Assembly (NCBI GenBank): GCA_023422835.1
Contig: JAFAGI010000007.1
Coordinates: 186,001-250,000 of the forward strand
Source of the DNA: Bacteroidota bacterium
Lineage (GTDB): Bacteria > Bacteroidota > Bacteroidia > Chitinophagales > Chitinophagaceae
Direction: 5' to 3'
DNA length: 64,000 nt
Shown here piece by piece: positions 25,866 to 35,525 of this stretch (position 1 is its first letter; the number at the start of each line of letters is the position of its first letter). Both the position numbers and the translations under genes were made by a program. The notes under the pieces are model-generated. The model was given only the letters and a program-made list of their open reading frames with translations. It was not told the DNA's origin and made no database searches.

Positions 25866-26576
25866 ATGCATAAATTAAATTTACTGATAGTATTACTGCT
25901 GTTATCTTCCGGCACTTTTGCCCAAAAGAAAAAAGCTGTACCTGCTAAACCCTTTACCAAGCCTGCCCTGGCAGCGCCTAAAACATTTGACGACTCTTTA
26001 AGTTACGCCATCGGCATCAGTGTAGGTACATTTTATAAAAATATGGGCGCAAAGAATATCAACGCGGTTTTTCTGAGCGATGCTGTCAATACCGTGTTTC
26101 AAAATAAGCCGGCTCAAATTACAGAGCAGGATATCAACGCTATTTTCAGTAAAGCAGAAGGCATGTTTGCCGAAGAAAAAAACAAACAACAGATCAAATC
26201 TCTTGACAGTATTATAGCTATTAAGTTTCCACAGGCTAAAGTCGTAAAAAACGCCAGCGGACTGCGCTACGAAGTTTTGCGTGCGGGCACAGGCAGGAAA
26301 CCAGCGCTTACGGACACTGTGGTTTGCCACTATGCCGGCACCCTGGCAGACGGAAAAGAGTTTGACAATTCCTATAAAAGAGGCGAGCCGGTCTCCTTCC
26401 CCGTTAACGGGGTTATCAAAGGCTGGACAGAGGCTTTGCAACTAATGCCTGTTGGCAGTAAGTGGCGCCTGTTCATCCCTGCCCAACTGGGTTATGGAGA
26501 AAGAGGCGCTGGCGGTGGTGAAATACCCCCGGGAGCAGCACTGATATTTGATGTGGAACTGATAAGCATTCAATAA
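25866..26576 (+). CDS. Secreted FKBP-type peptidyl-prolyl isomerase
   Basis: 236 aa from the ATG at 25866, directly before the signal peptide (LNLLIVLLLLSSGTFAQ). The N-terminal half (about 40-130, SLSYAIGISVGTFYKNMG) is the helical dimer domain of FkpA/Mip proteins. The C-terminal FKBP domain carries TDTVVCHYAGTLADGKEFD, PVSFPVNGVIKGWTEALQLM and GYGERGAGGGEIPPGAALIF. It should speed folding of proline-containing proteins in the periplasm. Confidence 0.93.
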   Translation: MHKLNLLIVLLLLSSGTFAQKKKAVPAKPFTKPALAAPKTFDDSLSYAIGISVGTFYKNMGAKNINAVFLSDAVNTVFQNKPAQITEQDINAIFSKAEGMFAEEKNKQQIKSLDSIIAIKFPQAKVVKNASGLRYEVLRAGTGRKPALTDTVVCHYAGTLADGKEFDNSYKRGEPVSFPVNGVIKGWTEALQLMPVGSKWRLFIPAQLGYGERGAGGGEIPPGAALIFDVELISIQ

Positions 26577-26584
26577 AAATGCAG

Positions 26585-26592
26585 TACCTTTG
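26585..26592 (+). promoter_or_regulatory. -7 promoter box of ahcY
   Basis: TAccTTTG, 30 nt before the ATG of ahcY. It begins right after the upstream stop codon. No -33 element at standard spacing. Confidence 0.5.
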
Positions 26593-26622
26593 CAGTCATT
26601 TTTTTTAATTAAATAAACCTAT

Positions 26623-27948
26623 ATGTCAACTGGAATAAAAAACGTTGAATTAAACTTACCATATAAAGTTGCCGATATCAGTCTTGCTGACTGGGGCAGA
26701 AAAGAAATTACGCTTGCAGAAGCAGAAATGCCCGGGCTGATGAGCCTGCGCGAAGAATACGGAGTAGCGCAGCCGCTAAAAGGTGCAAGAATAGCCGGTT
26801 GCCTGCACATGACCATCCAGACGGCCGTATTGATAGAAACGCTTACTGCACTAGGTGCGGAAGTGCGCTGGTCTTCCTGCAACATTTTCTCTACACAGGA
26901 TCATGCAGCAGCAGCAGTGGCGGCAGCAGGTGTACCAGTGTTTGCCTGGAAAGGAGAAACCCTTGAAGAAGCCGACTGGTGTATTGAACAAACCTTATTC
27001 TTTGGCAGTTATGACAGGCCGTTGAATATGATTCTTGACGACGGTGGCGACCTTACCAATATGGTGTTTGATAAATACCCTGAACTGGTAGCCAACATCA
27101 AAGGCCTTTCCGAAGAAACTACTACAGGCGTGCACCGCTTGTACGAAAGGATGGAAAAAGGCACTTTGCCAATGCCTGCCATCAATGTGAACGACTCTGT
27201 TACCAAATCTAAATTCGACAATAAATACGGATGCCGCGAATCGGCTGTAGATGCTATCCGCAGGGCAACTGACATTATGCTTGCAGGAAAGCGTGTGGTA
27301 GTGTGTGGTTACGGCGATGTGGGTAAAGGTACTGCCGCTTCTTTCCGTGGTGCAGGCTCTATTGTGACTGTTACTGAAATTGATCCGATATGTGCATTGC
27401 AGGCATCCATGGAAGGCTATGAAGTGAAAAGGCTAAACACCGTTATAGAAAATGCAGACATCATTATTACTACAACAGGCAACTTCAACATTGTTCGTGG
27501 TGAGCATTTCCTGAGAATGAAAGATAAAGCCATTGTATGCAATATCGGGCATTTTGATAATGAAATTGATATGGCCTGGCTGAATAACCACTACGGACGC
27601 ACAAAAAAACAAATCAAACCACAGGTAGATATGTACCAAGTAGAAGGTAAAGACATCATCGTGTTGGCTGAAGGACGCCTGGTAAATCTTGGCTGTGCTA
27701 CCGGCCACCCCAGCTTTGTAATGTCTAACTCATTCTCAAACCAAACCCTTGCCCAGATTGAGTTGTGGAACCATGCAGACAGGTACGACAATAAAGTTTA
27801 CATGCTGCCAAAACACCTTGATGAAAAAGTTGCAGCATTGCACCTGAAAAAATTGAGCGTTGAGCTGGAAACACTTTCAGAAGAACAGGCTAAATACATT
27901 GGTGTACAGGTACAAGGGCCGTTCAAACCGGAATATTACAGGTATTAA
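26623..27948 (+). CDS. ahcY: Adenosylhomocysteinase
   Basis: 441 aa. It splits S-adenosylhomocysteine to adenosine and homocysteine using bound NAD. Seen: [49 protein letters not shown] with the catalytic Lys, [17 protein letters not shown] (Rossmann), and the C-terminal [13 protein letters not shown]. Cytosolic methyl-cycle enzyme. A strong terminator follows, so it is transcribed alone. Confidence 0.97.
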   Translation: MSTGIKNVELNLPYKVADISLADWGRKEITLAEAEMPGLMSLREEYGVAQPLKGARIAGCLHMTIQTAVLIETLTALGAEVRWSSCNIFSTQDHAAAAVAAAGVPVFAWKGETLEEADWCIEQTLFFGSYDRPLNMILDDGGDLTNMVFDKYPELVANIKGLSEETTTGVHRLYERMEKGTLPMPAINVNDSVTKSKFDNKYGCRESAVDAIRRATDIMLAGKRVVVCGYGDVGKGTAASFRGAGSIVTVTEIDPICALQASMEGYEVKRLNTVIENADIIITTTGNFNIVRGEHFLRMKDKAIVCNIGHFDNEIDMAWLNNHYGRTKKQIKPQVDMYQVEGKDIIVLAEGRLVNLGCATGHPSFVMSNSFSNQTLAQIELWNHADRYDNKVYMLPKHLDEKVAALHLKKLSVELETLSEEQAKYIGVQVQGPFKPEYYRY

Positions 27949-27971
27949 TCCTTATCCTGTTCAAATTTTTT

Positions 27972-28006
27972 AAAGAGATTACCGCAGAAATGGTGATCTC
28001 TTTTTA
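27972..28006 (+). terminator. Terminator of ahcY
   Basis: AAAGAGATTACC (27972-27983) pairs with GGTGATCTCTTT (27992-28003) with one wobble and an 8-nt loop, followed by T. Confidence 0.82.
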
Positions 28007-28055
28007 GTTGACTGTATCGAAATTTTAGCTGCAATATTTTACTTATCTCTAACTT

Positions 28056-28403
28056 ATGATCACGATTATACACAATCCCCATTGCTCTAAAAGCAATTGT
28101 TCCTTGGATTACCTGGAAGATTTAAATTACCCGGTTTCTGTACGCAATTATATCACCAATCCCCTCACTGTTGATGAGCTTGAAGATATCATTGATAAAT
28201 TAGGCATACAACCTGAGCAGCTTGTCCGGAAGAATGAGCAACTGTACAAACAGAATTTTGAAGGGAACAATTATTCTGATGAAGAATGGATAAGCATTCT
28301 GGCGGAAAACCCGGTATTGATAGAACGCCCAATCCTTATCAAAGATGATAAAGCTATTATCGGCAGACCGTTTGAGAAAGTTGCTGCTTTTGTGAATGCA
28401 TGA
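28056..28403 (+). CDS. ArsC/Spx-family thioredoxin-fold reductase
   Basis: 115 aa. Starts MITIIHNPHCSKS with the active Cys10, and has ENPVLIERPILIKDDKAIIG, the conserved Arg-Pro loop of glutaredoxin-dependent arsenate reductases. It could reduce arsenate, but no ars genes lie nearby and many ArsC-like proteins of this kind have no proven substrate. Confidence 0.85.
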   Translation: MITIIHNPHCSKSNCSLDYLEDLNYPVSVRNYITNPLTVDELEDIIDKLGIQPEQLVRKNEQLYKQNFEGNNYSDEEWISILAENPVLIERPILIKDDKAIIGRPFEKVAAFVNA

Positions 28404-28466
28404 TGTCAAATCGCTAATTATATAAACATTTGAACAAATAAATTTAAAACAGTTTCTCTCGATCAA

Positions 28467-28789
28467 ATGATCGACAAGCACATTGGAAAGCCGGGCGCAG
28501 AGAGACGTGAAGCATTTGAGAATGAATTAAGAATCGATCTCTTGGGCAAGCCATTAAACAGACCAGGAAAAAACGCAACCTGACACAAGAAGTATTGGGA
28601 ACATTGGTAGGCGTGCAAAAAGCTCAGATTTGCAAAATAGAAAACAGCGTAAAGAATGCAAGGTTTGAAACTATCCTGAAAGTGTTTGATGCACTCGGCA
28701 CAAAGGTTAATTTCAACGTGGAACTCAACAATAATAAATTGCCGATTAAAATTAATAATCGTTTCCTGCCGATTATTGCAACAGCTTAG
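28467..28789 (+). pseudogene. Frameshifted XRE-family antitoxin-like gene
   Basis: From the ATG at 28467 the frame reads MIDKHIGKPGAERREAFENE then LRIDLLG and runs into a stop at 28581. The rest of the expected protein continues in the neighbouring frame from about 28547: QAIKQTRKKRNLTQEVLG, VQKAQICKIENSVKNARFET, LGTKVNFNVEL. The joined sequence is a normal HigA-type XRE antitoxin, so one base seems to have been lost near 28547. The distal part could be translated from a TTG at 28595, but would lack the first HTH helix. No toxin gene is next to it. A sequencing error is the main alternative. Confidence 0.72.
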
Positions 28790-29168
28790 CCTTTCCTGAA
28801 AAATCATTCAGAAATTTCTGCAACGGTTTCTGGATCATCATTTTTATCATCGGGTTAAACTCGCCTTCAAATATTATATTTATCATGGTCTGTTGCGCAT
28901 TGAGGCCCTGCATAAAGATAGATAAAGTAAAATTAAGGTTCGGATTGGCAGATACCAATACTACCTTTTCATTGGCCACCTTTTCCTTTATTTTTAGTTT
29001 GATATCTACCGGCACGCCCTGTATGCCAAATATAAACCCGTCCGCCGTAGCTTCAAACTTATTCACATTATCCGGCATTACCGAACGTATTTTTTCAGGA
29101 TTTTCTACAAAGCTGAATAATTCACTCACAGGCTTATTAACTACATTATCTTTACTTTCTAACCGCAT
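28773..29168 (-). CDS. SRPBCC-family protein
   Basis: 131 aa. Start-domain-like beta/alpha pattern: KDNVVNKPVSELFSFVENPE, MPDNVNKFEATADGFIF, NIIFEGEFNPMIKMMIQKPL with a long C-terminal helix. The family binds hydrophobic ligands in a cavity. No specific role can be given. No signal peptide. Its end overlaps the convergent XRE remnant by 17 nt. Confidence 0.75.
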   Translation of the reverse strand: MRLESKDNVVNKPVSELFSFVENPEKIRSVMPDNVNKFEATADGFIFGIQGVPVDIKLKIKEKVANEKVVLVSANPNLNFTLSIFMQGLNAQQTMINIIFEGEFNPMIKMMIQKPLQKFLNDFSGKAKLLQ

Positions 29169-29353
29169 ATTTACTTCAATAGTTTATCTTACAAAATAAC
29201 TAATAATTTTGTAAGCATGGCCTTAAAACGAAAAATTATTTTGAAAGATTTTATTTCATATTAAATATAATACTTAATTTTAAATGTAAAAACTACGCTA
29301 AAAAATTTGCCATAAAAAATACTAAAAATATTAGTTTATTGAGAAATAAGTAG

Positions 29354-29361
29354 TAAATTTG
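29354..29361 (+). promoter_or_regulatory. -7 promoter box of recA
   Basis: TAaaTTTG, 31 nt before the recA ATG, in a very AT-rich 220-bp region. I saw no clear LexA-type palindrome there. Confidence 0.45.
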
Positions 29362-29392
29362 TTCTATAAAATCGTAATTATTAATTAATCAT

Positions 29393-30424
29393 ATGAGCAA
29401 CGTAGAAAAATTAAAAGCATTAAAATTAACCATAGATAAAATAGATAAAGATTACGGCAAGGGCAGCGTTATGATGATGAACGAAAAAGGCGTACGCACC
29501 ATTGACGTGATCTCCACAGGTTCCATCGGGCTTGATACAGCATTGGGCATTGGCGGATTGCCAAGAGGACGTGTAATAGAGATCTTTGGCCCGGAGTCTT
29601 CCGGTAAAACCACCATTGCTACCCACGTTATTGCAGAGGCTCAGAAAAAAGGCGGCATTTGCGCCATGATTGATGCGGAGCATGCCTTTGATGCCACCTA
29701 TGCGCAAAAGCTGGGCGTAGATGTAGAAAATCTGTACATCTCTCAGCCCGACTACGGTGAGCAGGCATTGGAGATCGCTGACAGACTGATCCTTTCCGGC
29801 GCTATCGATGTATTGGTGATAGACTCTGTAGCAGCGCTTGTACCCAAAAGTGAACTGGAAGGCGAAATGGGCGACAGCAAAATGGGCTTACAGGCCAGGC
29901 TTATGAGCCAGGCAATGCGTAAACTTACCTCTACTATTTCCAAAACAAATACCGTTTGTATATTCATTAACCAGTTGCGCGAAAAGATCGGTGTTATGTT
30001 TGGTAACCCGGAAACGACAACCGGTGGTAACGCGTTGAAGTTCTACTCTTCCGTGCGCCTGGATATCCGCCGTATTTCGCAGATAAAAGACGGGGACTCT
30101 ACCCTGGGAAGTCGTGTGCGCGTAAAAGTAGTAAAAAATAAAGTGGCGCCTCCATTCCGTACAGCAGAGTTTGACATTATGTTCGGCGAAGGCATCAGCA
30201 AGATCGGAGAGATAATAGACATGGGCGTAGAGCTGGATGTGGTTACCAAAAGCGGCAGCTGGTTCAGCTACGAATCTACCAAACTCGGCCAGGGACGCGA
30301 AGCTGTAAAGCAATTGCTGCTTGACAATCCTGAACTTGCCGGCGAGCTGGAAGCAAAGATACGCGCAAAACTTGCACCATTGCCCCCTGCACCAAAAGCG
30401 GAAGAGAATGAAGAAAAGAAATAG
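29393..30424 (+). CDS. recA: Recombinase RecA
   Basis: 343 aa, usual length. Walker [10 protein letters not shown], Walker [21 protein letters not shown], the L2 loop region with [20 protein letters not shown], and the acidic C-tail (KAEENEEKK). It forms filaments on single-stranded DNA for homologous recombination and triggers the SOS response where LexA exists. Followed by a terminator, then by a decayed sigma factor gene. Confidence 0.98.
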   Translation: MSNVEKLKALKLTIDKIDKDYGKGSVMMMNEKGVRTIDVISTGSIGLDTALGIGGLPRGRVIEIFGPESSGKTTIATHVIAEAQKKGGICAMIDAEHAFDATYAQKLGVDVENLYISQPDYGEQALEIADRLILSGAIDVLVIDSVAALVPKSELEGEMGDSKMGLQARLMSQAMRKLTSTISKTNTVCIFINQLREKIGVMFGNPETTTGGNALKFYSSVRLDIRRISQIKDGDSTLGSRVRVKVVKNKVAPPFRTAEFDIMFGEGISKIGEIIDMGVELDVVTKSGSWFSYESTKLGQGREAVKQLLLDNPELAGELEAKIRAKLAPLPPAPKAEENEEKK

Positions 30425-30451
30425 AATATTTTTAATAGCTTTTTAATAACG

Positions 30452-30479
30452 GGAGTTGCTTTTTAAGCAGCTCCTTTTT
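30452..30479 (+). terminator. Terminator of recA
   Basis: GGAGTTGC (30452-30459) pairs with GCAGCTCC (30467-30474) with one wobble over a 7-nt loop, followed by five T. Confidence 0.8.
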
Positions 30480-30540
30480 ATTTATATTTTAAACGTAGGA
30501 TTTTAAGAACTTTGTTGTCGAATGTATAGGACTGCCATTT

Positions 30541-30917
30541 ATGACGGAATCGGCAATTATACAACATATAAAAAATGGGGAAAAGGAATAATACCGCCCC
30601 TTGGTAGAGAAGTACTATGAAAGGATTTTTTATACAGCTTTAGGATTTTTACACTGTAAAGAAGATGCAGAAGAGATCACAGAAGATGTATTTATCACAG
30701 CATATTATGCTATACCTACATTCAGGGGCGACGCTGCTTTTTCTACATGGATATACAGAATTGCTGTGGCCTGTGTAAGAACCGACTGAAGAAAGGCAGG
30801 TTGCATAATGTAATTATGTATATTTCAACGCTTAATTTTCTTGCCCTTAAAAGTGCCAACCCGCAGAAAGCGTTGGAAAACAAAGAGGAAAGTGTCAAAC
30901 CTCATCGCTCATCATAA
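30541..30917 (+). pseudogene. Decayed ECF RNA polymerase sigma factor
   Basis: From the ATG at 30541 the frame reads TESAIIQHIKNGEKE, meets an in-frame TAA (30589-30591), then continues YRPLVEKYYERIFYTALGF, EDAEEITEDVFITAYYAI, AFSTWIYRIAVA, which is sigma region 2. Near 30770 the frame shifts by one base and goes on KNRLKKGRLHNVIMYISTLN to a stop at 30917. Region 4, the -35-binding part, is missing. So there is one nonsense change, one frameshift and a lost C-terminus. The gene cannot make a working sigma factor. Confidence 0.82.
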
Positions 30918-30939
30918 GTAAGATTAAAACTGCTCGGCG

Positions 30940-30972
30940 ATCTCTGCGTAAGTTCTCTGCGGCCGTAGCGTG
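30940..30972 (-). repeat. Dispersed ACGCAGAG-type repeat, copy 1
   Basis: On the minus strand it reads CACGCTACGGCCGCAGAG then AACTTACGCAGAGAT. It resembles the copies at 31010-31041 and 43072-43103, with an internal 9-12 nt repetition of CGCAGAG/CGCAAAG. Confidence 0.45.
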
Positions 30973-31009
30973 AAAACTATCCCGACAATAAAAATATATC
31001 AACTTATTG

Positions 31010-31041
31010 CACGCAGAGTGCGCCAAGACTTGCGCAAAGAA
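31010..31041 (+). repeat. Dispersed ACGCAGAG-type repeat, copy 2
   Basis: Begins CACGCAGAG and ends GCGCAAAGA. It matches 43072-43103 at 25 of 32 positions by eye. It lies in opposite orientation to copy 1, 38 nt away. Confidence 0.5.
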
Positions 31042-31063
31042 TTGGAGGTGTGGATGTGTTATC

Positions 31064-31093
31064 AGTGATCAAGTGATAGAGTGATCAAGTGAT
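31064..31093 (+). repeat. Short tandem repeat AGTGATCAAGTGAT
   Basis: The 14-mer occurs twice, at 31064-31077 and 31080-31093, with a 16-nt period. It contains the palindrome TGATCA. No function can be assigned. Confidence 0.6.
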
Positions 31094-31170
31094 GAAGTTT
31101 TTGTGGATTTGTGTAAGAGACTTCTAAACCCTGCGGTAAGGTTATTGTAATGATGCAACCTGCAGAACCG

Positions 31171-31227
31171 TCATTGCGAGCGAGGTACTCCTACAATTCC
31201 GGAGTCTTTCGGGAGCGAAGCAGTCTC
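31171..31227 (+). repeat. Palindromic dispersed repeat, copy A
   Basis: TTGCGAGCG, then TACTCC...GGAGTC forming an inverted repeat, then GAGCGAAGCAGTCTC. It matches copy B at 38021-38077 in the same orientation at about 83% with one 3-nt gap. It lies just past the 3' end of the pilus-like operon. Confidence 0.7.
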
Positions 31228-31277
31228 CTTGAGCAGTCATTCAACAATAGCGAGGCCCACTTAAGGAGCCTCACTAC

Positions 31278-34073
31278 CTAAAACTTCTTTACCTTGATTT
31301 CTACCTCAGTATTTATGTAGTTGAACTTTAATTCTTTAGCAGGCACATTGTTTTTTACGGTAATGATTTGAGCGTTGTTTGTTATTTCGTACCGGTTATT
31401 CAGTATATAAATCCGGTAATTCCCTTCGCGCAGGTGCAGCATAAAACCGCCTCCCCAATCTGTTACCGTTGTGGTTATTTCCTTAGTTGAAAGATTTTCT
31501 GCATATATGCTTATGCCTGAAACATCTGTTTGCTCCACATCATATTTCTTCTTAGTCTCAATCATGCTGCCTGTGACAGTGTTGACTTTTACAACCGGCA
31601 ACTCATATTTTTTATTTTTAGAAATGAGTACTTTGTTGTTTGATAAAAGACTAAGTTTTTGCCCGTTTTTCTTCACCACAATATTATACTCCTGTTTTGG
31701 AAGATTGGCAAACTTCACAAAGCCCTTCTTGTCTGTTATGGCTACATGCTCGTTTAAATTTACCAGTACATTATCCAATACTATTTCATCGCCATCTAAT
31801 ATATTGTTCTGGTTCTGGTCTTCAAAAACCCTGAATGAAACTTTGCTTGAATTAGATGAACTTAACGTACCAAATATTTTCTTGATGCCAACCTGGAACT
31901 GGGTATTGTTGTAAGTATGGGTATTGTTGTTTTTGGAATATCTTGTAAAGAAAACATTGGCGGTAGCAAACCAATCTTTAGCAATACGATATTCCAGCTG
32001 GTTATTTATAAACTGGTTAAAACCATTATAACTGTTTACATAGCTTATACCCCCGGAAATATTTCCTTTCAATTTTTGATCACGGGTAGAATAATTGTAA
32101 TTCGTATTCAAAGAGTAGTTTCTGAAATTCTTTTCTTGTGTGTTGATAAGATCGTAGGCATTTACCGGGTTTATATCTGCCAAAGCATTTACATTGAACA
32201 TGCCTAGTCTGTAAGACAATAAAAACCTTGCTGCATAAAACGGATCTGTATTATGATTGATAAAAGAAATACCACCATCTGCAATAAAATTGAAATAGTG
32301 TTTGCTGAAACTCTTACTAACATCAAGCTTTAAACGATATGCCCTGTAATCTACATTCAGGTAAGAGTTGTTTATATATTGATAGGTATAATTTGGCAAG
32401 AGGGAATAGCTGAAACCATCTGTATAATTATTGAAACCCGCTTCTACAGTATGATTCACAAAACTGCTTTCATATATCATGAATTCAAAAGGATGATAGA
32501 TAAATTGTGCATTCACATATTTAGGCTTGTTTATTAAACCACTGTATTTGAACAATAAACTTTTTTGTTGCGTAAGGCGATAAGTAACTGCTTCATCAAG
32601 AGATATAAGCCCTCTTCTTAATCCAGCGTAATATGGTGAAGAAAAATAGTTATTTGAAAATAAAGAAATCTTTTCCCCGATCATTTCATAGGAAATGCCT
32701 CCTGCAAAACCCGCATTTGCTAAGCCTTTGGCGCTATGCTCAATACCAAGAGAAGCTTCATGGCTAACACCGCCTTCTATTTTTACGCGGCTGGCAGAAT
32801 CTATCTTAAAGGAAGTGGAAAAACTACCAAGATGTGTTTTTGTGTTTAATAACGGATTTGTATTGTATAAATAATTTACCTGTGCGGGTAAACCGCTACG
32901 CATAGATCTCTGGTACTTTGTACCGATTGTTTTACCAAAGTCAACCATATTATCCAGGCTGCTGTAAAGCATATAATTATTATCTATACCCAGCACTTCT
33001 ATGCTGCTGTTACCGGTAACATTATATCCCAACTTTACGCCTCTGCCGTTCATATTAAAATCATAGTCAGAGCCGTAAATATTTCCCAGCTCAGCAAGCA
33101 TCTTTTTCGATCGTAGCGTTAACCTTGTATCATAGATATTTACATATTTATATTGCGAGAAATAATCTGTTACCGTGTTGAATTCCATCGCTACATTCGA
33201 TGCTATTTGCTGCTGCACATTGCCTCTGAGCCTGTATATATCATTATTTTTATTCAGTCTGTTGTAGGCAGCCTCAATAAAATTTGTTTTGGTATTCAAA
33301 AAATTATTTTGCAATACCTGCCTGTTGCTGGTAAGCGTACGGATAGGAATATTAGAATTAGCTATAAGCCTGTCTTTGGCAATCTCATATGCCATTACCG
33401 ACAATGAATAATCTGTAAAAAAAGTTGTATTGCCCTTTTGCTGCAGATCTATCTTTACCAGTTTTCTTTCACGTGGTTGCAAAATCACATTTATGGATTG
33501 CTGCCTTATAACCAAATTCTGCGAAGGACTTAATGTAAGATGCAATCGTAGGTTTTTGATATCATAACCCGGATTTTCAATAAAAAAACTTACGGCATTT
33601 TCTCTTGCATCGGGATTGTAAAAATTATCGATACCTGAACTGATGATAGCAATATAATCCTGGCTTTCTTTGCTTAGATAATATCTTGCATGCAGCGTAT
33701 CTTTAAGCTGGCCTGTAGTAGTATAATCTACAATAAAATCTATATAGTTATCGCCGGACATAAGCAACTCAATGCCTGCTATCATTTTTGTTTGCAGGTT
33801 CAGAGCCTGGCCGGCATCTACATTTCCTCTAAACCCCGGGAAGAATAGCATATTCGGATATGACTTTACAGGACGAATACTTTCAATCGTGACATTTTTA
33901 GTCTGGTTGTTTTGAATGCGCAAGGTATTGGAAAAAGTTTTTCCCGGTTCTAATAAAATACTATCCTGGGTAAAAAAAGCATAAATATTTTTATTATGTT
34001 GAGCCGATAGGTTAACACTCAAAATAATAAACAAAATTATAGCCGGGATTACTCTAATAATATTTTTGGTCAT
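31278..34073 (-). CDS. Large outer-membrane barrel protein, candidate usher of the pilus-like operon
   Basis: 931 aa. Signal peptide (AIILFIILSVNLSAQ), then two Ig-like stretches (about 30-240, ILLEPGKTFSNTLRIQNNQ; NVILQPRERKLVKIDL), a long part rich in alternating aromatic strands typical of an outer-membrane barrel (about 270-730), and a C-terminal part with an SdrD/carboxypeptidase-regulatory-like domain (VSFRVFEDQNQNNILDGDE, TDKKGFVKFANLPKQEYNIV) and a second such module. Not a recognisable PapC. Because it is last in an operon with a PapD-like chaperone and three pilin-type proteins, I infer an usher-like export or anchoring role. Its ATG overlaps the preceding stop by one base. A generic barrel protein is the alternative. 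Confidence 0.65.
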   Translation of the reverse strand: MTKNIIRVIPAIILFIILSVNLSAQHNKNIYAFFTQDSILLEPGKTFSNTLRIQNNQTKNVTIESIRPVKSYPNMLFFPGFRGNVDAGQALNLQTKMIAGIELLMSGDNYIDFIVDYTTTGQLKDTLHARYYLSKESQDYIAIISSGIDNFYNPDARENAVSFFIENPGYDIKNLRLHLTLSPSQNLVIRQQSINVILQPRERKLVKIDLQQKGNTTFFTDYSLSVMAYEIAKDRLIANSNIPIRTLTSNRQVLQNNFLNTKTNFIEAAYNRLNKNNDIYRLRGNVQQQIASNVAMEFNTVTDYFSQYKYVNIYDTRLTLRSKKMLAELGNIYGSDYDFNMNGRGVKLGYNVTGNSSIEVLGIDNNYMLYSSLDNMVDFGKTIGTKYQRSMRSGLPAQVNYLYNTNPLLNTKTHLGSFSTSFKIDSASRVKIEGGVSHEASLGIEHSAKGLANAGFAGGISYEMIGEKISLFSNNYFSSPYYAGLRRGLISLDEAVTYRLTQQKSLLFKYSGLINKPKYVNAQFIYHPFEFMIYESSFVNHTVEAGFNNYTDGFSYSLLPNYTYQYINNSYLNVDYRAYRLKLDVSKSFSKHYFNFIADGGISFINHNTDPFYAARFLLSYRLGMFNVNALADINPVNAYDLINTQEKNFRNYSLNTNYNYSTRDQKLKGNISGGISYVNSYNGFNQFINNQLEYRIAKDWFATANVFFTRYSKNNNTHTYNNTQFQVGIKKIFGTLSSSNSSKVSFRVFEDQNQNNILDGDEIVLDNVLVNLNEHVAITDKKGFVKFANLPKQEYNIVVKKNGQKLSLLSNNKVLISKNKKYELPVVKVNTVTGSMIETKKKYDVEQTDVSGISIYAENLSTKEITTTVTDWGGGFMLHLREGNYRIYILNNRYEITNNAQIITVKNNVPAKELKFNYINTEVEIKVKKF

Positions 34074-35518
34074 TACAAATTCGTAAAACTATAAATCACA
34101 TTAGTCAGGTAAGTTACACCTGTGGGTTTATTAAACAAAATACCGGTTTGTGATGGTGGTATTGTGTATTTTATGGATAGTTGTTTGTTTAAAACAGGCG
34201 TGGCATTACGGATAATGTTTTGAGACGTGGCTGATAAGGGCTTCGAAATCACCTGTGTTTCGCCCGTACCGTTTTCAACAGTTACAATGGACACAGGAAT
34301 AGATGTAGGCGTAGAATTCAGCGTAAAATAGTTACCGGAGCTTTTCACATACACCTGAAACGGTTTGTTGTTGGTGATATTGATATGTCCCGGCATATTT
34401 ACACTTTTCCCGGTTTGGTAGTCTGCGGAGGTTAAAAAATTAAATACCACTGACTGGTTTTCATCTTTAAGCCGTATATAGCTTATGGCATTGGTAACAA
34501 TGGTTACAGCTATTGTCTTAACATCGGCAACTGAATTATCGTTGCTGCGAGTACGTACATCCAAATTAAATGTGTAGGTCCCTGCTTCAAAAAAATTGCT
34601 TGCCAGCTCAGCCGACAGTATTTTTATTTTTAACGGAACAGAGGTTTTGTTGCCGGCTGCTACCGGCAAGGCAGTTGAATTTAAAGCCTGGTAAGCATTT
34701 GTAAGCGTTTTAGTACTAAAAACTGTATTGTTACTTGTAATTTGTAAAGCAGACAAAGGCCTGGTGGAAGTAACTCCTCCCCCAGCCGGCGTAAAAGTGA
34801 TGGGCGCCTGTCCCTTAATCTCTACAAATGAAGGAACCGTATGCCCTATCTCTAAGTTATTTAATGTTATTTCGTAATCTGTGCCGGTAAAATTTTCCGC
34901 ATTTAAAGCTACAGAATAATTTAGCGTGCTGCTATTCCATACAGTAAAAGCAGGAACGTTAATGTTCATCTTTCCCCCGCCGGACGGTTCTATATCATTA
35001 TATATTAAAGAATGAGGCTGATTATGAACAATATCCGCAGAATAGGTACCCGCTATAAACATATTGGATACAAAACTATTTGCTGCTATTCGATAATTAA
35101 TCATTATATCACCTGAATAAGCACGGCTACCAGCGTATAACGGTTGAAGAAACGATTGGAAACTTGTAGTAATGAATCTTTCCGGTATTGGCCATTGTGT
35201 ACTTAATCCTGAGCTTCCGGGTGAATAACCGGCTATACTTGATAACTGAAAATTAACCAACGAAGTAGGCAAACTATAAATACCGTTATTGTGTATGAAA
35301 TTCTGATTGGTAGAACGCAGCATTACAAATCTATTAATGGTAGTTCTTCTCCAACCTAATCCACCCATAAACAAATAACCGGAATTAAGTGTTGCAAAAT
35401 ATTCAGTTTCGTTTAAAATATTATCCTGAGTTAGATTAAGATCAATTGACTGGGAATTTCCATTAAAAGAATGAAACAGCAAATAGATGATTGCCAGGCA
35501 TTGTAAAACCTTTTTCAT
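34073..35518 (-). CDS. Secreted multidomain protein with pilin-like C-terminal module
   Basis: 481 aa. Signal peptide ending FNGNSQS, followed by a strand with alternating hydrophobics (IDLNLTQDNIL). The middle has Ig-like beta modules (about 180-330). The last 40 residues, LSIKYTIPPSQTGILFNKP then TYLTNVIYSFTNL, mirror the ends of the two small pilin-like proteins of the operon. The size and place between chaperone and barrel protein suggest a tip subunit or adhesin of the fibre (inference). I do not recognise a named family. Confidence 0.65.
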   Translation of the reverse strand: MKKVLQCLAIIYLLFHSFNGNSQSIDLNLTQDNILNETEYFATLNSGYLFMGGLGWRRTTINRFVMLRSTNQNFIHNNGIYSLPTSLVNFQLSSIAGYSPGSSGLSTQWPIPERFITTSFQSFLQPLYAGSRAYSGDIMINYRIAANSFVSNMFIAGTYSADIVHNQPHSLIYNDIEPSGGGKMNINVPAFTVWNSSTLNYSVALNAENFTGTDYEITLNNLEIGHTVPSFVEIKGQAPITFTPAGGGVTSTRPLSALQITSNNTVFSTKTLTNAYQALNSTALPVAAGNKTSVPLKIKILSAELASNFFEAGTYTFNLDVRTRSNDNSVADVKTIAVTIVTNAISYIRLKDENQSVVFNFLTSADYQTGKSVNMPGHINITNNKPFQVYVKSSGNYFTLNSTPTSIPVSIVTVENGTGETQVISKPLSATSQNIIRNATPVLNKQLSIKYTIPPSQTGILFNKPTGVTYLTNVIYSFTNL

Positions 35519-35525
35519 TTCGCGT

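Larger units (their letters stand above)
30918..31277. other. 360-bp intergenic stretch with repeats
   Basis: No credible gene. It holds two degenerate copies of an ACGCAGAG-type repeat (30940-30972 minus, 31010-31041 plus), a short tandem repeat (31064-31093), and one copy of the palindromic repeat (31171-31227). It separates the decayed sigma factor from the pilus-like operon. Confidence 0.7.

Noticed and set aside
28056-28403. Arsenic resistance locus
   Set aside because: A lone ArsC-like gene; no arsR, arsB or acr3 nearby.
30940-31041. CRISPR-like array in the ACGCAGAG repeats
   Set aside because: Copies differ, are in opposite orientation, and no regular spacers or cas genes exist.
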